A stretch of 64,000 nt of DNA from Bacillota bacterium (GTDB lineage: Bacteria > Bacillota > Clostridia > Christensenellales > SZUA-584): assembly GCA_023397655.1 (NCBI GenBank), contig JAEWTW010000012.1, positions 119,802 through 183,801 on the forward strand. Reading direction: 5' to 3'. The translations under genes were made by a program, and so were the position numbers. The notes below the pieces were generated by a model that saw only the letters and a program-made list of their open reading frames with translations, had not been told where the DNA came from and did no database searches. This document shows, one piece after another, positions 1-9,352 of this stretch (positions within the stretch are counted from its first letter, which is position 1; each line of letters opens with the position of its first letter).

Positions 1-1782
1 CTTGATTGGACGGCCTTCCAACCCGCCGCCGTTACCGCCTGCAAAGCGCGCCTTCATCACTTCACGATGAACGGGTTCTATGCCGGGAGCAAGCGAGGAG
101 TCTTCTGTCACCAGAACAACCTCCTTGCCGCGCATGGCCAGCATCTCCGCCGTATCTGTTGCGGCATAGTGGTTGCCCCAAACTACTACCTTTTGCCCCG
201 CTTTTACGGGCTCCCGTTTACCTTCAGCAGGCCAATACTCGCAGCTCTTTTTCACGCAGACAAGCAGATCTTCAAATTTTACCGCTTTGTCAGCACCCGG
301 GATATCCGGCACAACCGTATCCGCTCCCGTTCCGCAGAGCACCACGTCGTAATCCTTCAACATGCCGGCGTCCGCTTTTGTTTTCAGACGCACATCGACC
401 TTCAGCTCCTCCAGCTGCAGCCGTATCCAGTCCATGTACCATTTCATCTTGGACTTAACGGGAACCATACAGCATGTGCGCAGAATGCCGCCGAGCTCGT
501 TTTCCTGTTCAAACAGCGTCACTTTGTGTCCGCGCAGTGTCGCCATTCTTGCAGCCTCCATGCCCGCGATACCGCCGCCTGCCACCGCCACCTTCAGGCT
601 CTTCCCAGCCGGCTCAATGTGCAGAAACCTCTCGTCGCCGATTGCAGGATTGATGGCACAGCGCATCTCGTGTTTAATCATGAGGGATTCTGACCAGCAG
701 CCCACCAGGCAGCTGATGCAGGTCCGAATCTGTTCCTGCTTCCCTGCTTTTGCTTTGTTGGCCCAATACGGGTCGGCAATCAGCTGGCGCGACATTCCCA
801 CCATGTCTGTTTTGCCCTCCGCAATAATCTTGTCGCAGTACTCCGGATGCCGCAGCGTGTGGCTCGTGATCACCGGAATGCTAACTTCCTTTTTAATTTC
901 CTCTGAGGTATAGGTATTCCACCCTTCCGTGTAATACATAGGATCCATAACGGTTTCGGCAAGGTCAAATATGCCCGCACTTATATCCAGCGCCGCCACG
1001 CCTGCTGCCTCAAATGTTTTCGCAATTTTGATGGACTCTTCCAGCTTACGGCTGCCTTCCTTCCATTCCTCGCCCGAATACCTGACCAGTATGGGGAAGT
1101 CCTCGCCGCATTTATGTTTGATACGATCGATAATTTCAAGCGGAAAACGCATGCGGTTTTCAAACTTCCCGCCAAATCTGTCGTTTCTCGTATTGGTTGC
1201 GGGGCTCATGAACTGCGCAATCATATAACCGTGCGCACCGTGCAGCTCAACCGCATCAAATCCCGCTTCCTTCACGCGCCATGCTGCCTCAGCAAACTTT
1301 TCGATCAGGTCGTATACCTCTTCCGCTGTCATTTCTCTGGCAATTTTACCGTGTGCCTGGCCTGAGGCATAGATCACTTCATGACCCGCGCTGCCCGGCA
1401 GATTGGAAACCATGTCTGAGCAGGATATCTGCCCGTAACGAGGATAAGCCGCCTGACGACCGGGATGTTGTATTTGCACCGCACATTTTGCGCCATGCTT
1501 TTGCATTCCCACAGCCAGATGATGCAGCCCCGGGATGTAATAATCCGCATCCACCGAAAGGCATGTTACCGTCGGGCGGCCCGTATCCTTATCCGGCGTG
1601 GATGCGCCAACAATGATAAGCCCTGTGCCTCCCTTTGCAATCTCCTCGTGATATGCGATCACTCGTTCATTCACTTCTCCGTACGCCGTTGCAGAACTGA
1701 TATCCGTCGGAACATGAACAACACGGTTAGGAACAATCATGTTTTTGATTTTTATAGGTTGAAAAATGTTCTCATATGCCAT
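1..1782 (-). CDS. NADH:flavin oxidoreductase, 2-enoate / 2,4-dienoyl-CoA reductase type (3' end outside window)
   Basis: Old-yellow-enzyme family reductase that would reduce activated C=C bonds using FMN, a 4Fe-4S cluster and FAD. The frame is open from an ATG at 1782 (preceded by TAAAGGAGA) to the window edge, 594 codons without a stop. The first part is the OYE TIM barrel, starting MAYENIFQPIKIKNM. About residues 335-380 hold the cluster signature CISCLVGC followed 13 residues later by another Cys (...HEMRC). After it comes a Rossmann dinucleotide-binding segment, VAVAGGGIAGMEAARMA, around residue 395. This order of domains matches 2-enoate reductase and FadH. The substrate cannot be read from sequence. 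It lies downstream of an AraC-type regulator on the same strand. The C-terminal part is missing. Confidence 0.9.
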   Translation of the reverse strand, partial: MAYENIFQPIKIKNMIVPNRVVHVPTDISSATAYGEVNERVIAYHEEIAKGGTGLIIVGASTPDKDTGRPTVTCLSVDADYYIPGLHHLAVGMQKHGAKCAVQIQHPGRQAAYPRYGQISCSDMVSNLPGSAGHEVIYASGQAHGKIAREMTAEEVYDLIEKFAEAAWRVKEAGFDAVELHGAHGYMIAQFMSPATNTRNDRFGGKFENRMRFPLEIIDRIKHKCGEDFPILVRYSGEEWKEGSRKLEESIKIAKTFEAAGVAALDISAGIFDLAETVMDPMYYTEGWNTYTSEEIKKEVSIPVITSHTLRHPEYCDKIIAEGKTDMVGMSRQLIADPYWANKAKAGKQEQIRTCISCLVGCWSESLMIKHEMRCAINPAIGDERFLHIEPAGKSLKVAVAGGGIAGMEAARMATLRGHKVTLFEQENELGGILRTCCMVPVKSKMKWYMDWIRLQLEELKVDVRLKTKADAGMLKDYDVVLCGTGADTVVPDIPGADKAVKFEDLLVCVKKSCEYWPAEGKREPVKAGQKVVVWGNHYAATDTAEMLAMRGKEVVLVTEDSSLAPGIEPVHREVMKARFAGGNGGGLEGRPIK

Positions 1783-2005
1783 TCTTATAATCTCCTTTAT
1801 TTTTTAATATAAAAGATATCGATATTCTTTTAACTGATTGTTGACGGTTTCAATTGATGCGCGGTTTGCTAATAAAGATTGCTTAATAGTATGATACGTA
1901 CCATACATACTATTGTTTAGCCTGTCTATATTATAAACGACTGGAAAGTGAATACAATGCCATACCTGGCGAGAATGATACCAGTTTCGGCTATCAGGAA
2001 TTTCA

Positions 2006-2887
2006 TTAATTATCTGTATCTGTATTGGCTTTTTTATTTTTTCTATATTCAGAGGGAGACATATGGACGTATTTATTGAAAACTTTGTAGAAATGGCTCA
2101 GATTTGAAAAGCAGCAATGTATCGCAATTTCCCTTATGCTTAGGTCACTGTAGATCAACAGCTTCTTCGCCTCAGACAGGCGCAAATATGTTAAGTGCTC
2201 TTTAAATCCCATATTCATGGTTTCTTTAAAAAGATGTCTGAATCGTGATTCGCCCATAAACAGCTTGGCCGAGACTTCTTCCAACGACAGATTCTCAAGG
2301 AAATGCTCGTTGATATAGTTGAGCGCTTCTTGCAATTTGTCGTATTTCTTAACGTCATTGGTAAAATAATCGGGGTTTGTCTTTTTATAATAGCGGATCA
2401 GCAGGGTTAACAAGAGCCTGAGCAGCGCATCCGTCTCATGGCGGTATTCCGGTTCCTTTTCCGTCCATACCTCGTCAATTTCGAGCATCAGATTGCGCAT
2501 TTTCTGCGCCTCGGCTGCCCGGTGTGATATTTTATTTTCAAATGTTTTTGGGTTGTACCAAAACGGGTAAAGATACTCATAGTCAAACTGGCGGCAGCCG
2601 GGTGATGCCAACAGCGTCGGAAAAAACTCAATAAAAAAATAATCGGTAGAATGTCCTGGCTCGGCCAAAGCCGCATGCCCTTCAAAATCGTTCGAGATGA
2701 ATATATCGCCCTCCTCCACATCATAATCCTTGTTGGAGAAAAAGAACTTACCCGAGCCTTTCAAACAAAGTCCGATCTGAAGATACTTGTGCCAATGGAC
2801 CTTATCCTCTGACCCCCGAACAGTATAATGCTGAACATAGAATGGAAAGTCACTATGAAGTTCACTTTGATTGACGTATCCTTCCAT
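2006..2887 (-). CDS. AraC-family transcriptional regulator with cupin-like sensor domain
   Basis: About 293 aa. The N-terminal half is a cupin-type ligand-binding domain (segment LQIGLCLKGSGKFFF and EGDIFISNDFEGHAA). The last 100 residues are an AraC/XylS double helix-turn-helix (LSLEEVSAKLFMGESRFRHL, then LSIREIAIHCCFSNLSHFYK and a terminal HMSPSEYRK). I chose the ATG at 2887 because GGTGAGG lies about 6 nt upstream; the longer reading from a GTG at 2899 would overlap that ribosome-binding site. It sits 223 nt upstream of the flavin reductase on the same strand and may control it, which is inference. No ligand is evident. Confidence 0.85.
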   Translation of the reverse strand: MEGYVNQSELHSDFPFYVQHYTVRGSEDKVHWHKYLQIGLCLKGSGKFFFSNKDYDVEEGDIFISNDFEGHAALAEPGHSTDYFFIEFFPTLLASPGCRQFDYEYLYPFWYNPKTFENKISHRAAEAQKMRNLMLEIDEVWTEKEPEYRHETDALLRLLLTLLIRYYKKTNPDYFTNDVKKYDKLQEALNYINEHFLENLSLEEVSAKLFMGESRFRHLFKETMNMGFKEHLTYLRLSEAKKLLIYSDLSIREIAIHCCFSNLSHFYKVFNKYVHMSPSEYRKNKKANTDTDN

Positions 2888-2998
2888 AATGTACCTCACC
2901 GGTTATTCATTCAAACTCAATGGGGGTTTTCCAGCAACAGCTCTTCTGGGCGATTCACAACATTGCTGTGCGTTTATTGGTAACGATACTGCTGTGCC

Positions 2999-3811
2999 TT
3001 ATGTAACCTCCAGAAAGTTCCTGTCCCAGGAAACCGAGTTGCTCTTCAATTTCAATACAAACTTTGTCCGGTCTCCTCTGATCACCGATTGCGTCAGCTC
3101 AAACAACTCACCTGTTTTACCCCAGGTTCTCCGTTCCACGAAAAAGCCACCTATGCCCGGCTTGCACTGCAGAAGCTCTGCGGTACTGTCGTCAATCACC
3201 ATGGTCTCATAGGTTTCTTCCGCTACTTCAGGCATCATCTGCGCCCGTTCTTTGAGCAAAGTATACAGCGATCCTGTTTCAACAATTTCACGTGTTAATC
3301 CGGGCAGAAAAATCACGGGAACAAATGTCGTCTCCAGCAGCAGCGGTTCACCATTGGCACATCGCAGCCGTACGATCCTATAAACGTGTATTTCCTTGTC
3401 TTTGATGCCTAAAGCTTGCGCGACGTCATCCGAAGGGAGAATACTCTCAAACACCTGAACCACAGACGATGGCTCCAAACCCATCGCTTTCATCTCGCTT
3501 GTAAAACTGTAGATGTCCTTCACTGTCCTCTGCATCTTAGGTTCAGAGATAAACGTTCCCTTACCGCGCCGGCGCACCACCAGGCCTTCCGATTCCAGCT
3601 CGCCGATAGCCTGGCGCACGGTGGACCGGCTGATTCCCAGCGCCTCACACAGCTCCGCCTCGCTGGGTATCATGTCGCCCGGCTTGAGCAGTCCCACCGA
3701 CAGGTTGCGCTTGATGATGCTGATCAACTGATAGTAGAGCGGCACATCCGAGTCAATGGATACCCTGCCGCCCAGCAATATTTGTTTCGGATCCGTCCCC
3801 GCCAATGCCAT
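2999..3811 (-). CDS. GntR-family regulator, HutC subfamily (UTRA domain)
   Basis: 270 aa. Residues about 18-85 form the GntR winged helix (VPLYYQLISIIKRNL, then IPSEAELCEALGISRSTVRQ and GLVVRRRGKGTFIS). The remainder is a UTRA effector-binding domain as in HutC/PhnF. GGAGG lies 8 nt before the ATG at 3811. It is downstream of the shell protein and aldolase genes on the same strand, with a probable terminator between them, so it could be a local regulator of that locus. Family and DNA-binding role are secure; the effector is unknown. Confidence 0.88.
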   Translation of the reverse strand: MALAGTDPKQILLGGRVSIDSDVPLYYQLISIIKRNLSVGLLKPGDMIPSEAELCEALGISRSTVRQAIGELESEGLVVRRRGKGTFISEPKMQRTVKDIYSFTSEMKAMGLEPSSVVQVFESILPSDDVAQALGIKDKEIHVYRIVRLRCANGEPLLLETTFVPVIFLPGLTREIVETGSLYTLLKERAQMMPEVAEETYETMVIDDSTAELLQCKPGIGGFFVERRTWGKTGELFELTQSVIRGDRTKFVLKLKSNSVSWDRNFLEVT

Positions 3812-3874
3812 GCTCGTTTCCTCCGGCTTCCCGACACTCTATCGTCTTGTTCCCGTCAGTTTAACATATTATGC

Positions 3875-3910
3875 GAAAATAAGCCATACGGACGCCTGAA
3901 AACGCCCGTA
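3875..3910 (-). terminator. Probable intrinsic terminator after deoC
   Basis: Read on the minus strand, TACGGGCG pairs with CGTCCGTA (8 bp, one G-U) across a TTTTCAGG loop. The stem can extend by four more pairs and is followed by a T-rich stretch (CTTATTTTC). It lies between deoC and the GntR gene. Confidence 0.55.
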
Positions 3911-3923
3911 CAGCCCATATCGT

Positions 3924-4739
3924 TCAATACTTAACTTCAAGCTCGGCAATGGTGTCCGGAAGCCGCAGCGTGCCGTTCTTTTCGCGCTCACGTGCGTCCT
4001 CTATGATTTTCTTGGTGGCCGTCGCGCCGAAACGGGTACAGCCCACCGCACGCACCGACAGCGCGCCGTCCAATGAGCGAACGCCGCCCGCCGCCTTCAC
4101 CTGCACCTTGGGCGAGCAGGTTTTGCGCATGAGTTTCAGATCGGCTATCGTCGCGCCGCCCGCCGCAAAGCCGGTGGACGTCTTCACCCAATCCGCACCT
4201 GCGCGCTCACACATCTGGCACGCGCGTATCTTTTCATCGTCCGTCAGATAGTAGTTCTCAAATATCACCTTGACCAGTACGCCCCGTGCATGCGCTGCCT
4301 CCACCACGGCGGTGATATCCTTCTCCACGTAATCGTAGTCGCCCGACTTCATGCGATCGATGTTGATCACCATATCCAGCTCTGTGCAGCCCTGGCTCAT
4401 CGCCAGATGCGCTTCCATCACCTTCACGGAGGTTAAGTGCGCACCGTGCGGGAACCCGACTACTGTGGTCACCTTCACGTCGGTGCCTTTGAGTATCTTA
4501 TACGCCGCCTCCACATCGCAGGGCTTTACACACACCGATGCACAGTCATATTCCTTGGCCAGCAGGCAGCCTTCCTCAATCTCCTGACGCGACAGCTGCG
4601 GCCGCAGCAGCGAATGATCGATCATCTTCGCGATGTCACGCGCCGTAACGGTTTTAGATACAGCCGGAGCCGCCGCGCTGCCGTTCATCTGGCTGATCAC
4701 TTCGTTGACGATGCTGGCGATCATGTTCTCCATATCCAT
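3924..4739 (-). CDS. deoC: Deoxyribose-phosphate aldolase with N-terminal encapsulation-like helix
   Basis: Class I aldolase that splits 2-deoxyribose-5-phosphate into glyceraldehyde-3-phosphate and acetaldehyde. The catalytic core begins around residue 32 (TARDIAKMIDHSLLRP). The Schiff-base Lys lies in WVKTSTGFAAGGAT, the second Lys in VQVKAAGGVRS and the catalytic Asp in ELDMVINI. Ahead of the core are about 20 extra residues, MDMENMIASIVNEVISQMNG, an amphipathic helix followed by an Ala/Pro-rich linker. That is the form of encapsulation peptides that direct enzymes into bacterial microcompartments. The gene follows a shell-protein gene by 16 nt, which supports this reading. Aldolase identity is certain; packaging is inferred. 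Confidence 0.93.
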   Translation of the reverse strand: MDMENMIASIVNEVISQMNGSAAAPAVSKTVTARDIAKMIDHSLLRPQLSRQEIEEGCLLAKEYDCASVCVKPCDVEAAYKILKGTDVKVTTVVGFPHGAHLTSVKVMEAHLAMSQGCTELDMVINIDRMKSGDYDYVEKDITAVVEAAHARGVLVKVIFENYYLTDDEKIRACQMCERAGADWVKTSTGFAAGGATIADLKLMRKTCSPKVQVKAAGGVRSLDGALSVRAVGCTRFGATATKKIIEDAREREKNGTLRLPDTIAELEVKY

Positions 4740-4755
4740 GTTTGATCACCCGCCC

Positions 4756-5043
4756 TTAAGCCTGTTTGCCGGGCAGTATCGTTTCCACATCGCCATGCGG
4801 GCGCGGTATCACGTGAACACCGTACAGCTCGCCGACCCGTTTTGCGGCAGCCGCACCCGCATCCACCGACGCCTTTACCGCACCCACATCACCACGCACC
4901 ATTACCGTCACGAGACCGCTGCCGATCTTCTCTTTGCCGACCAGTGTCACATTCGCCGCTTTCACCATCGCGTCCGCCGCTTCTATCGCACCGATCAGGC
5001 CTTTCGTTTCCACCATACCCAGAGCTGATTTTTCCACTGTCAT
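4756..5043 (-). CDS. Bacterial microcompartment shell protein (BMC-H, PduA/EutM type)
   Basis: 95 aa, the usual size of a single-domain hexameric shell protein. It begins ALGMVETKGLIGAIEAADAM after a short leader and contains the pore-forming KIGSGLVTVMVRGDVGA segment and the terminal VHVIPRPHGDVE motif seen in PduA-like proteins. Such proteins tile microcompartment facets and pass small polar metabolites. GGAGGGG precedes the ATG at 5043. It is the first gene of a unit with deoC. No other shell protein (BMC-T or BMC-P) is visible here, so a complete shell would need genes encoded elsewhere. Confidence 0.93.
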   Translation of the reverse strand: MTVEKSALGMVETKGLIGAIEAADAMVKAANVTLVGKEKIGSGLVTVMVRGDVGAVKASVDAGAAAAKRVGELYGVHVIPRPHGDVETILPGKQA

Positions 5044-5657
5044 TCCCCTCCATAGTCATATAATACTTAACATCCTAAACGTATGTAACATTTGATATAT
5101 ATGATATTCGACAAGCAATTTAATTATCCTTTACTATATTTAAATTTTTTTTGTAAAGATAATAGACGGTGTTCACACCCTGATATCCTTACCGGAATAT
5201 GCGGGGAAGCAGAACCACGCAAAATCACCGCTGGCCAACGGCAATAAAGCAGACAAGAATCATCCTCATCTCGGTCTTACGGCGCACCACTGCCATTACG
5301 CTGAATCAAGCCAGATTGTGATTGGCGGACGAATTGATTTTTGAAAAGTTTATATTTAAAAAAGGGTTTTGAGTAATGCTGTATGGAAATGCTTCTCTAT
5401 GGGCAGCAATTCAAAAGCAAGGTTACGCTATTATCTTGAAATCCATTACCGTGCAATGATTCTCGCCGCCGAGCCAGACGGAGACTGTCGTTATCCGCGA
5501 TATTAAACTATATGATGCCGCCGTCAAAACTCCGGCTGCGTATAAGCCACTGCAGCCGCGAACCAGAAGTCTGCTGTTTCGCGGCTGCATATACTTCATA
5601 CAGTCATACCGGCTTTCCGCCTCAGTATAACTTTTCACACGTCTCCCGTCATACTGT
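5044..5657. other. Intergenic region, no gene recognised; one strong hairpin
   Basis: About 610 bases between the shell gene and the ABC exporter operon. The left part is AT-rich and should hold the promoter of the shell-aldolase unit, though no clear -35/-10 pair stands out. Positions 5551-5589 form a 12-bp perfect inverted repeat (TGCAGCCGCGAA ... TTCGCGGCTGCA), possibly the end of the ABC operon, but no T-run follows it on either strand. A 93-codon frame at 5423-5704 has no recognisable domain. Confidence 0.4.
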
Positions 5658-7613
5658 CTATTCCACAAACGCGCCGCTGAACTGGCTGTTGTACAGGTCG
5701 GCATAGAACCCTTCCTGCGCCAGCAGCTGCTTGTGAGTGCCCTGCTCGATGATGGAACCGCTGTTCATCACCAGTATGTGCGCCGCTTCGCGTATCGTGG
5801 AAAGCCGATGCGCGATCACGAAGCTGGTGCGCCCCTTCATCAGCGATGCCATCGCCTTTTGTATCAGCACCTCAGAGCGCGTATCCACGTTGCTCGTCGC
5901 CTCGTCCAGTATCAGTATGGCCGGGTCGGCGAGTATCGCGCGGGCGATCGTCAGCAGCTGCTTCTGCCCCTGCGATATGTTGGTGGCCTCTTCATTCAGC
6001 ACCGTATCGTACCCGTCGGGCAGCGCCGATATGAAGTGGTCCGCGTGGGCCGCTTTGGCCGCCGCGATGATCTGCTCCTCCGTCGCGTCGTCACGCCCGT
6101 AGGCGATGTTGTCGCGTATCGATCCATTGAACAGCCACGTGTCCTGCAGCACCATGCCGAACAGCTGACGCAGGTCACCCCGACGCATATCGCGTATGTC
6201 GGTACCGTCGATGCTGATGCGGCCGTCCTGTATCTCGTAGAACCTCATCAGAAGATTGACCAATGTCGTCTTGCCCGCACCCGTGGGGCCCACGATGGCC
6301 ACGGTATCGCCCGGCTTCGCCACGAGGTTCATATCCTCGATCAGCGGCGCTTCCTCCTTGTAGCTGAAGCGCACGTGCTCAAACTTCACCTCGCCTCTGG
6401 GTTGAGCCAGCTCCACCGCATCCTCCCTGTCGGGTATCTGCTCTTCCTCGTTCAGCACCTCGAACACGCGCTCCGCCGAGGCGATGGTGGACTGTATGAT
6501 GTTGGCAATGTTCGCCGTCTGTATGATAGGCTGCGTGAACGTTCTGATGTACTGTATGAACGCCTGTATGTCGCCGATTTTGATAGCGTTCTTGGACACC
6601 ATGATGCCGCCCACCACGCACACCGCCACGTACCCCACGTTGTTCACGAAGTTCAGCACCGGCATGATGATGCCTGACATGAACTGGGCGCGGTTCGCCA
6701 CCTTGTACAGCTCGCCGTTGATCCGTTTGAACTCCTTGATGGAGGAGTATTCGCGTGCCAGCACCTTGACGATCTTGTGGCCAGTGTACATCTCCTCCAC
6801 GTGACCGCTCAGCTCGCCCAGCCTTTTCTGCTGTGCCGCATAATACTTCTGAGATTGCTTCGCGATGCGCATCGTGATCATGGCGCTCAAAGGGAGCGTC
6901 ACCAGCGCGATCAGCGTCATCACGGGGCTGATGGATATCATCATCACCAGCGTGCCCAGTATCATCACCAGCGAGGTGATCAGCTGTCCCAGGCTCTGCT
7001 GCAGCGTCGTTGCAATGTTGTCGATATCGTTGGTCACGCGCGAGAGTATTTCGCCGTGCGTGTGACCGTCAAAATATTTCAGCGGCAGCTTGTCCAGCTT
7101 CTCCTTGACGTCGTTGCGCATCTTAAACACCGTCTTTTGGGACACGGTAGACATCAGATAGCCCATCACGAAGCTCAGCAGCGCGCTCAGCAGATAAAGC
7201 CCCAGCAGTATCAGTATGATCATGCCGATGTACGCGAAGTCGAACTTGGGTATCGGCTGCAGCTCCAGCTGCCGGATCACGTAAGCCGGCATGTTCTTCG
7301 CGATGGCCGCCTGCACCATGATCTTGTGCGTCACCTGCGCCACGATGCCGTCTGCCAGCTTCGTCGTCGCGTAGCCGAGTATCTTCGGGCCGATGATGCT
7401 GAATATCGTGCTCCCCGCAGCCAGCACAAACACCGCAATAAACCGGCCTCTGAATTCCATCAGGTAGCCGATCAGCCGCTTCAGCGTGCCCTTAAAGTCC
7501 TTGGCCTTTTCCACCGGCCTGCCCATCGCACCCATGGGGCCGCCGCGCTGCGCATTGCCGCCGCCGGGCATCATGCCGCCTTGAGCGCCGCCCGGCTTTT
7601 TTTCTTCGCTCAT
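5658..7613 (-). CDS. ABC exporter half-transporter (permease + ATPase), Gly/Met-rich N terminus
   Basis: 651 aa type-IV ABC exporter subunit. Residues 1-35 are an unusual Gly/Met/Pro-rich hydrophilic tail (MMPGGGNAQRGGPMGAMG). Next are six membrane spans, then an NBD with Walker A VGPTGAGKTTLVNL, Q-loop MVLQDTWLFNG, a degenerate signature ISQGQKQLLTIARAI and Walker B ILILDEATSNVDTRS. The start overlaps the stop of the upstream half-transporter by 4 nt (ATGA), so the two very likely form a heterodimer. The signature SQGQ departs from LSGGQ, as is common in asymmetric exporters. Substrate unknown; the MarR-HlyD context suggests a drug or peptide. Confidence 0.92.
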   Translation of the reverse strand: MSEEKKPGGAQGGMMPGGGNAQRGGPMGAMGRPVEKAKDFKGTLKRLIGYLMEFRGRFIAVFVLAAGSTIFSIIGPKILGYATTKLADGIVAQVTHKIMVQAAIAKNMPAYVIRQLELQPIPKFDFAYIGMIILILLGLYLLSALLSFVMGYLMSTVSQKTVFKMRNDVKEKLDKLPLKYFDGHTHGEILSRVTNDIDNIATTLQQSLGQLITSLVMILGTLVMMISISPVMTLIALVTLPLSAMITMRIAKQSQKYYAAQQKRLGELSGHVEEMYTGHKIVKVLAREYSSIKEFKRINGELYKVANRAQFMSGIIMPVLNFVNNVGYVAVCVVGGIMVSKNAIKIGDIQAFIQYIRTFTQPIIQTANIANIIQSTIASAERVFEVLNEEEQIPDREDAVELAQPRGEVKFEHVRFSYKEEAPLIEDMNLVAKPGDTVAIVGPTGAGKTTLVNLLMRFYEIQDGRISIDGTDIRDMRRGDLRQLFGMVLQDTWLFNGSIRDNIAYGRDDATEEQIIAAAKAAHADHFISALPDGYDTVLNEEATNISQGQKQLLTIARAILADPAILILDEATSNVDTRSEVLIQKAMASLMKGRTSFVIAHRLSTIREAAHILVMNSGSIIEQGTHKQLLAQEGFYADLYNSQFSGAFVE

Positions 7614-9337
7614 GCGATCTCCTCCTCCGAGAGCTGCGAGGAGACGATCTCATAGTAGACCTTGTTCGTCTTGAGGAGCTCCTTATGCGTGCCCATCCCC
7701 ACGATCTTGCCTTCGTCCAGCACGATGATCCTGTCCGCATCCATGATGGTGCTGACGCGCTGGGCGACAATGATCACGGTTGATTCGGACGTTTCCTTCT
7801 TCAAAGCGGCGCGAAGATTGGCATCCGTCTTGAAATCCAGCGCCGAAAAGCTGTCGTCGAATATGTATATCTCCGGCATGGACACCAGCGCCCGGGCGAT
7901 TGAAAGCCGCTGCTTCTGTCCGCCGGACACGTTGGTGCCGCCTTGCGCGATGTGCGAATCAAAAGCCTCGGGCATTGAACTGATGAACTCGATGGCCTGC
8001 GCCACCTCCGCGGCATGCGTCACCTCGTCGTCGGTGGCATCCTCCTTGCCGTAGCGTATGTTTTCCGACACCGTACCGGAGAACAGCACCGCCGACTGCG
8101 GCACGAAGCCGATTTTTTTGCGCAGCGTGCTCTGCTCCATATCCCGCACATCCAGCCCGTCCACCAGCACCTGCCCGCCGCTCACGTCGTAAAAGCGCGG
8201 TATAAGGTTGATCAGCGAAGATTTGCCGGAGCCGGTACCGCCGATAATCGCGGTCACCTCGCCGGGCTTTGCCGCAAAGCTGATGCCCTCCAGCGCGGGC
8301 AGCTTCGCTTCCGGATAAAAGAACGTGACTTCCTTGAACTCCACGCAGCCTTTCAAGCCGGTCGGCTCCGCGGGCGCTGCCGGATCGTTGATCTCCGGCG
8401 CGATTTCCAACACCTCGTTGATGCGTTTGGCCGAGGCCTGCGCGCGCGGCATCATGATGAACATGATGGCCACCATGATGATGGAGAACATGATCTGCAT
8501 CGCGTACTGCAAAAATGCCATCATGTTGCCTATGTTCATGTCCCCGTTGCTGATGCGCAGGCCGCCGAACCACACGATGGCCAGCAGCGTGCCGTTCATG
8601 AACAGCATCATCACCGGCTGTACCACCGCGATGATGCGGTTGACGCGTATCGCCACGCCAGTCAGGTCCTGATTGGCTTCATCGAAGCGTACGCGCTCCT
8701 TTTTCATGCGGTTGAACGCGCGTATCACGCGGATACCCGTCAGGTTCTCGCGCAGCACGAGGTTGACCTTGTCCACCTTCTTCTGCAGCGATTGGAACAT
8801 CGGTATGATGAATTTGGCGATGACCATCATCGTCAATATCATCGCGGGCAGTATAACAGCCAGCACGCCGGTCAGCTTGGCGTCCTTGGACAGTGCCATA
8901 AATATGCCGCCGATACACATGATCGGGGAATAGATGATGAAACGGAACATCATCACGCTGAAAACCTGTATCTGCGTGATATCGTTCGTCGTCCGGGTGA
9001 TCAGCGATGCCGTCCCCACCTTGTCCATCTCATTCAGTGAAAAGCCTTCCACGTGGGTGAATATCTTGTCCCGGATGTCCCGGCCCAGCCCCACGGCAGT
9101 CCGGGCGGACAGATACCCCACCGCCACCGAGCACACACAGCTTCCTGCCGCCACCAGCAGCATGTAGAACCCGAACTTCCATATATACGGGATGTCGCCG
9201 TTCATCATGCCGTTGTTCACGACATCGGACATCAGCGTGGGAAGATAGAGATCTGCCAGGCTCTGCGCACCCAAAAAGACGATGATCAGTATGACCAGAC
9301 CGGTGAAAGGCTTTAAATACCTGTATACTTTAAGCAT
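7610..9337 (-). CDS. ABC exporter half-transporter (partner of the gene at 5658-7613)
   Basis: 575 aa, six-span exporter domain followed by an NBD. Walker A is IGGTGSGKSSLINLIP, Q-loop FVPQSAVLFSGTV, signature VSGGQKQRLSIARAL and Walker B IYIFDDSFSALD. The second acidic residue of Walker B is Asp rather than Glu (FDDS), the usual mark of the degenerate catalytic site in heterodimeric exporters such as TM287/288, while its partner carries the canonical DEA. The two genes overlap by 4 nt. It lies in the MarR-HlyD-HlyD-ABC-ABC operon. Substrate cannot be assigned. Confidence 0.92.
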   Translation of the reverse strand: MLKVYRYLKPFTGLVILIIVFLGAQSLADLYLPTLMSDVVNNGMMNGDIPYIWKFGFYMLLVAAGSCVCSVAVGYLSARTAVGLGRDIRDKIFTHVEGFSLNEMDKVGTASLITRTTNDITQIQVFSVMMFRFIIYSPIMCIGGIFMALSKDAKLTGVLAVILPAMILTMMVIAKFIIPMFQSLQKKVDKVNLVLRENLTGIRVIRAFNRMKKERVRFDEANQDLTGVAIRVNRIIAVVQPVMMLFMNGTLLAIVWFGGLRISNGDMNIGNMMAFLQYAMQIMFSIIMVAIMFIMMPRAQASAKRINEVLEIAPEINDPAAPAEPTGLKGCVEFKEVTFFYPEAKLPALEGISFAAKPGEVTAIIGGTGSGKSSLINLIPRFYDVSGGQVLVDGLDVRDMEQSTLRKKIGFVPQSAVLFSGTVSENIRYGKEDATDDEVTHAAEVAQAIEFISSMPEAFDSHIAQGGTNVSGGQKQRLSIARALVSMPEIYIFDDSFSALDFKTDANLRAALKKETSESTVIIVAQRVSTIMDADRIIVLDEGKIVGMGTHKELLKTNKVYYEIVSSQLSEEEIA

Positions 9338-9352
9338 TTTCCCTCCCCGGTC

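Noticed and set aside
5423..5704. 93-codon minus-strand frame between the shell gene and ABC operon
   Set aside because: Overlaps the end of the exporter gene, contains the intergenic hairpin and shows no recognisable domain.
5733..9316. Long open frames on the plus strand opposite the ABC exporter genes (up to about 340 codons)
   Set aside because: They mirror the codon structure of the minus-strand genes, are rich in His/Arg/Gln with no domain pattern, and lack ribosome-binding sites.
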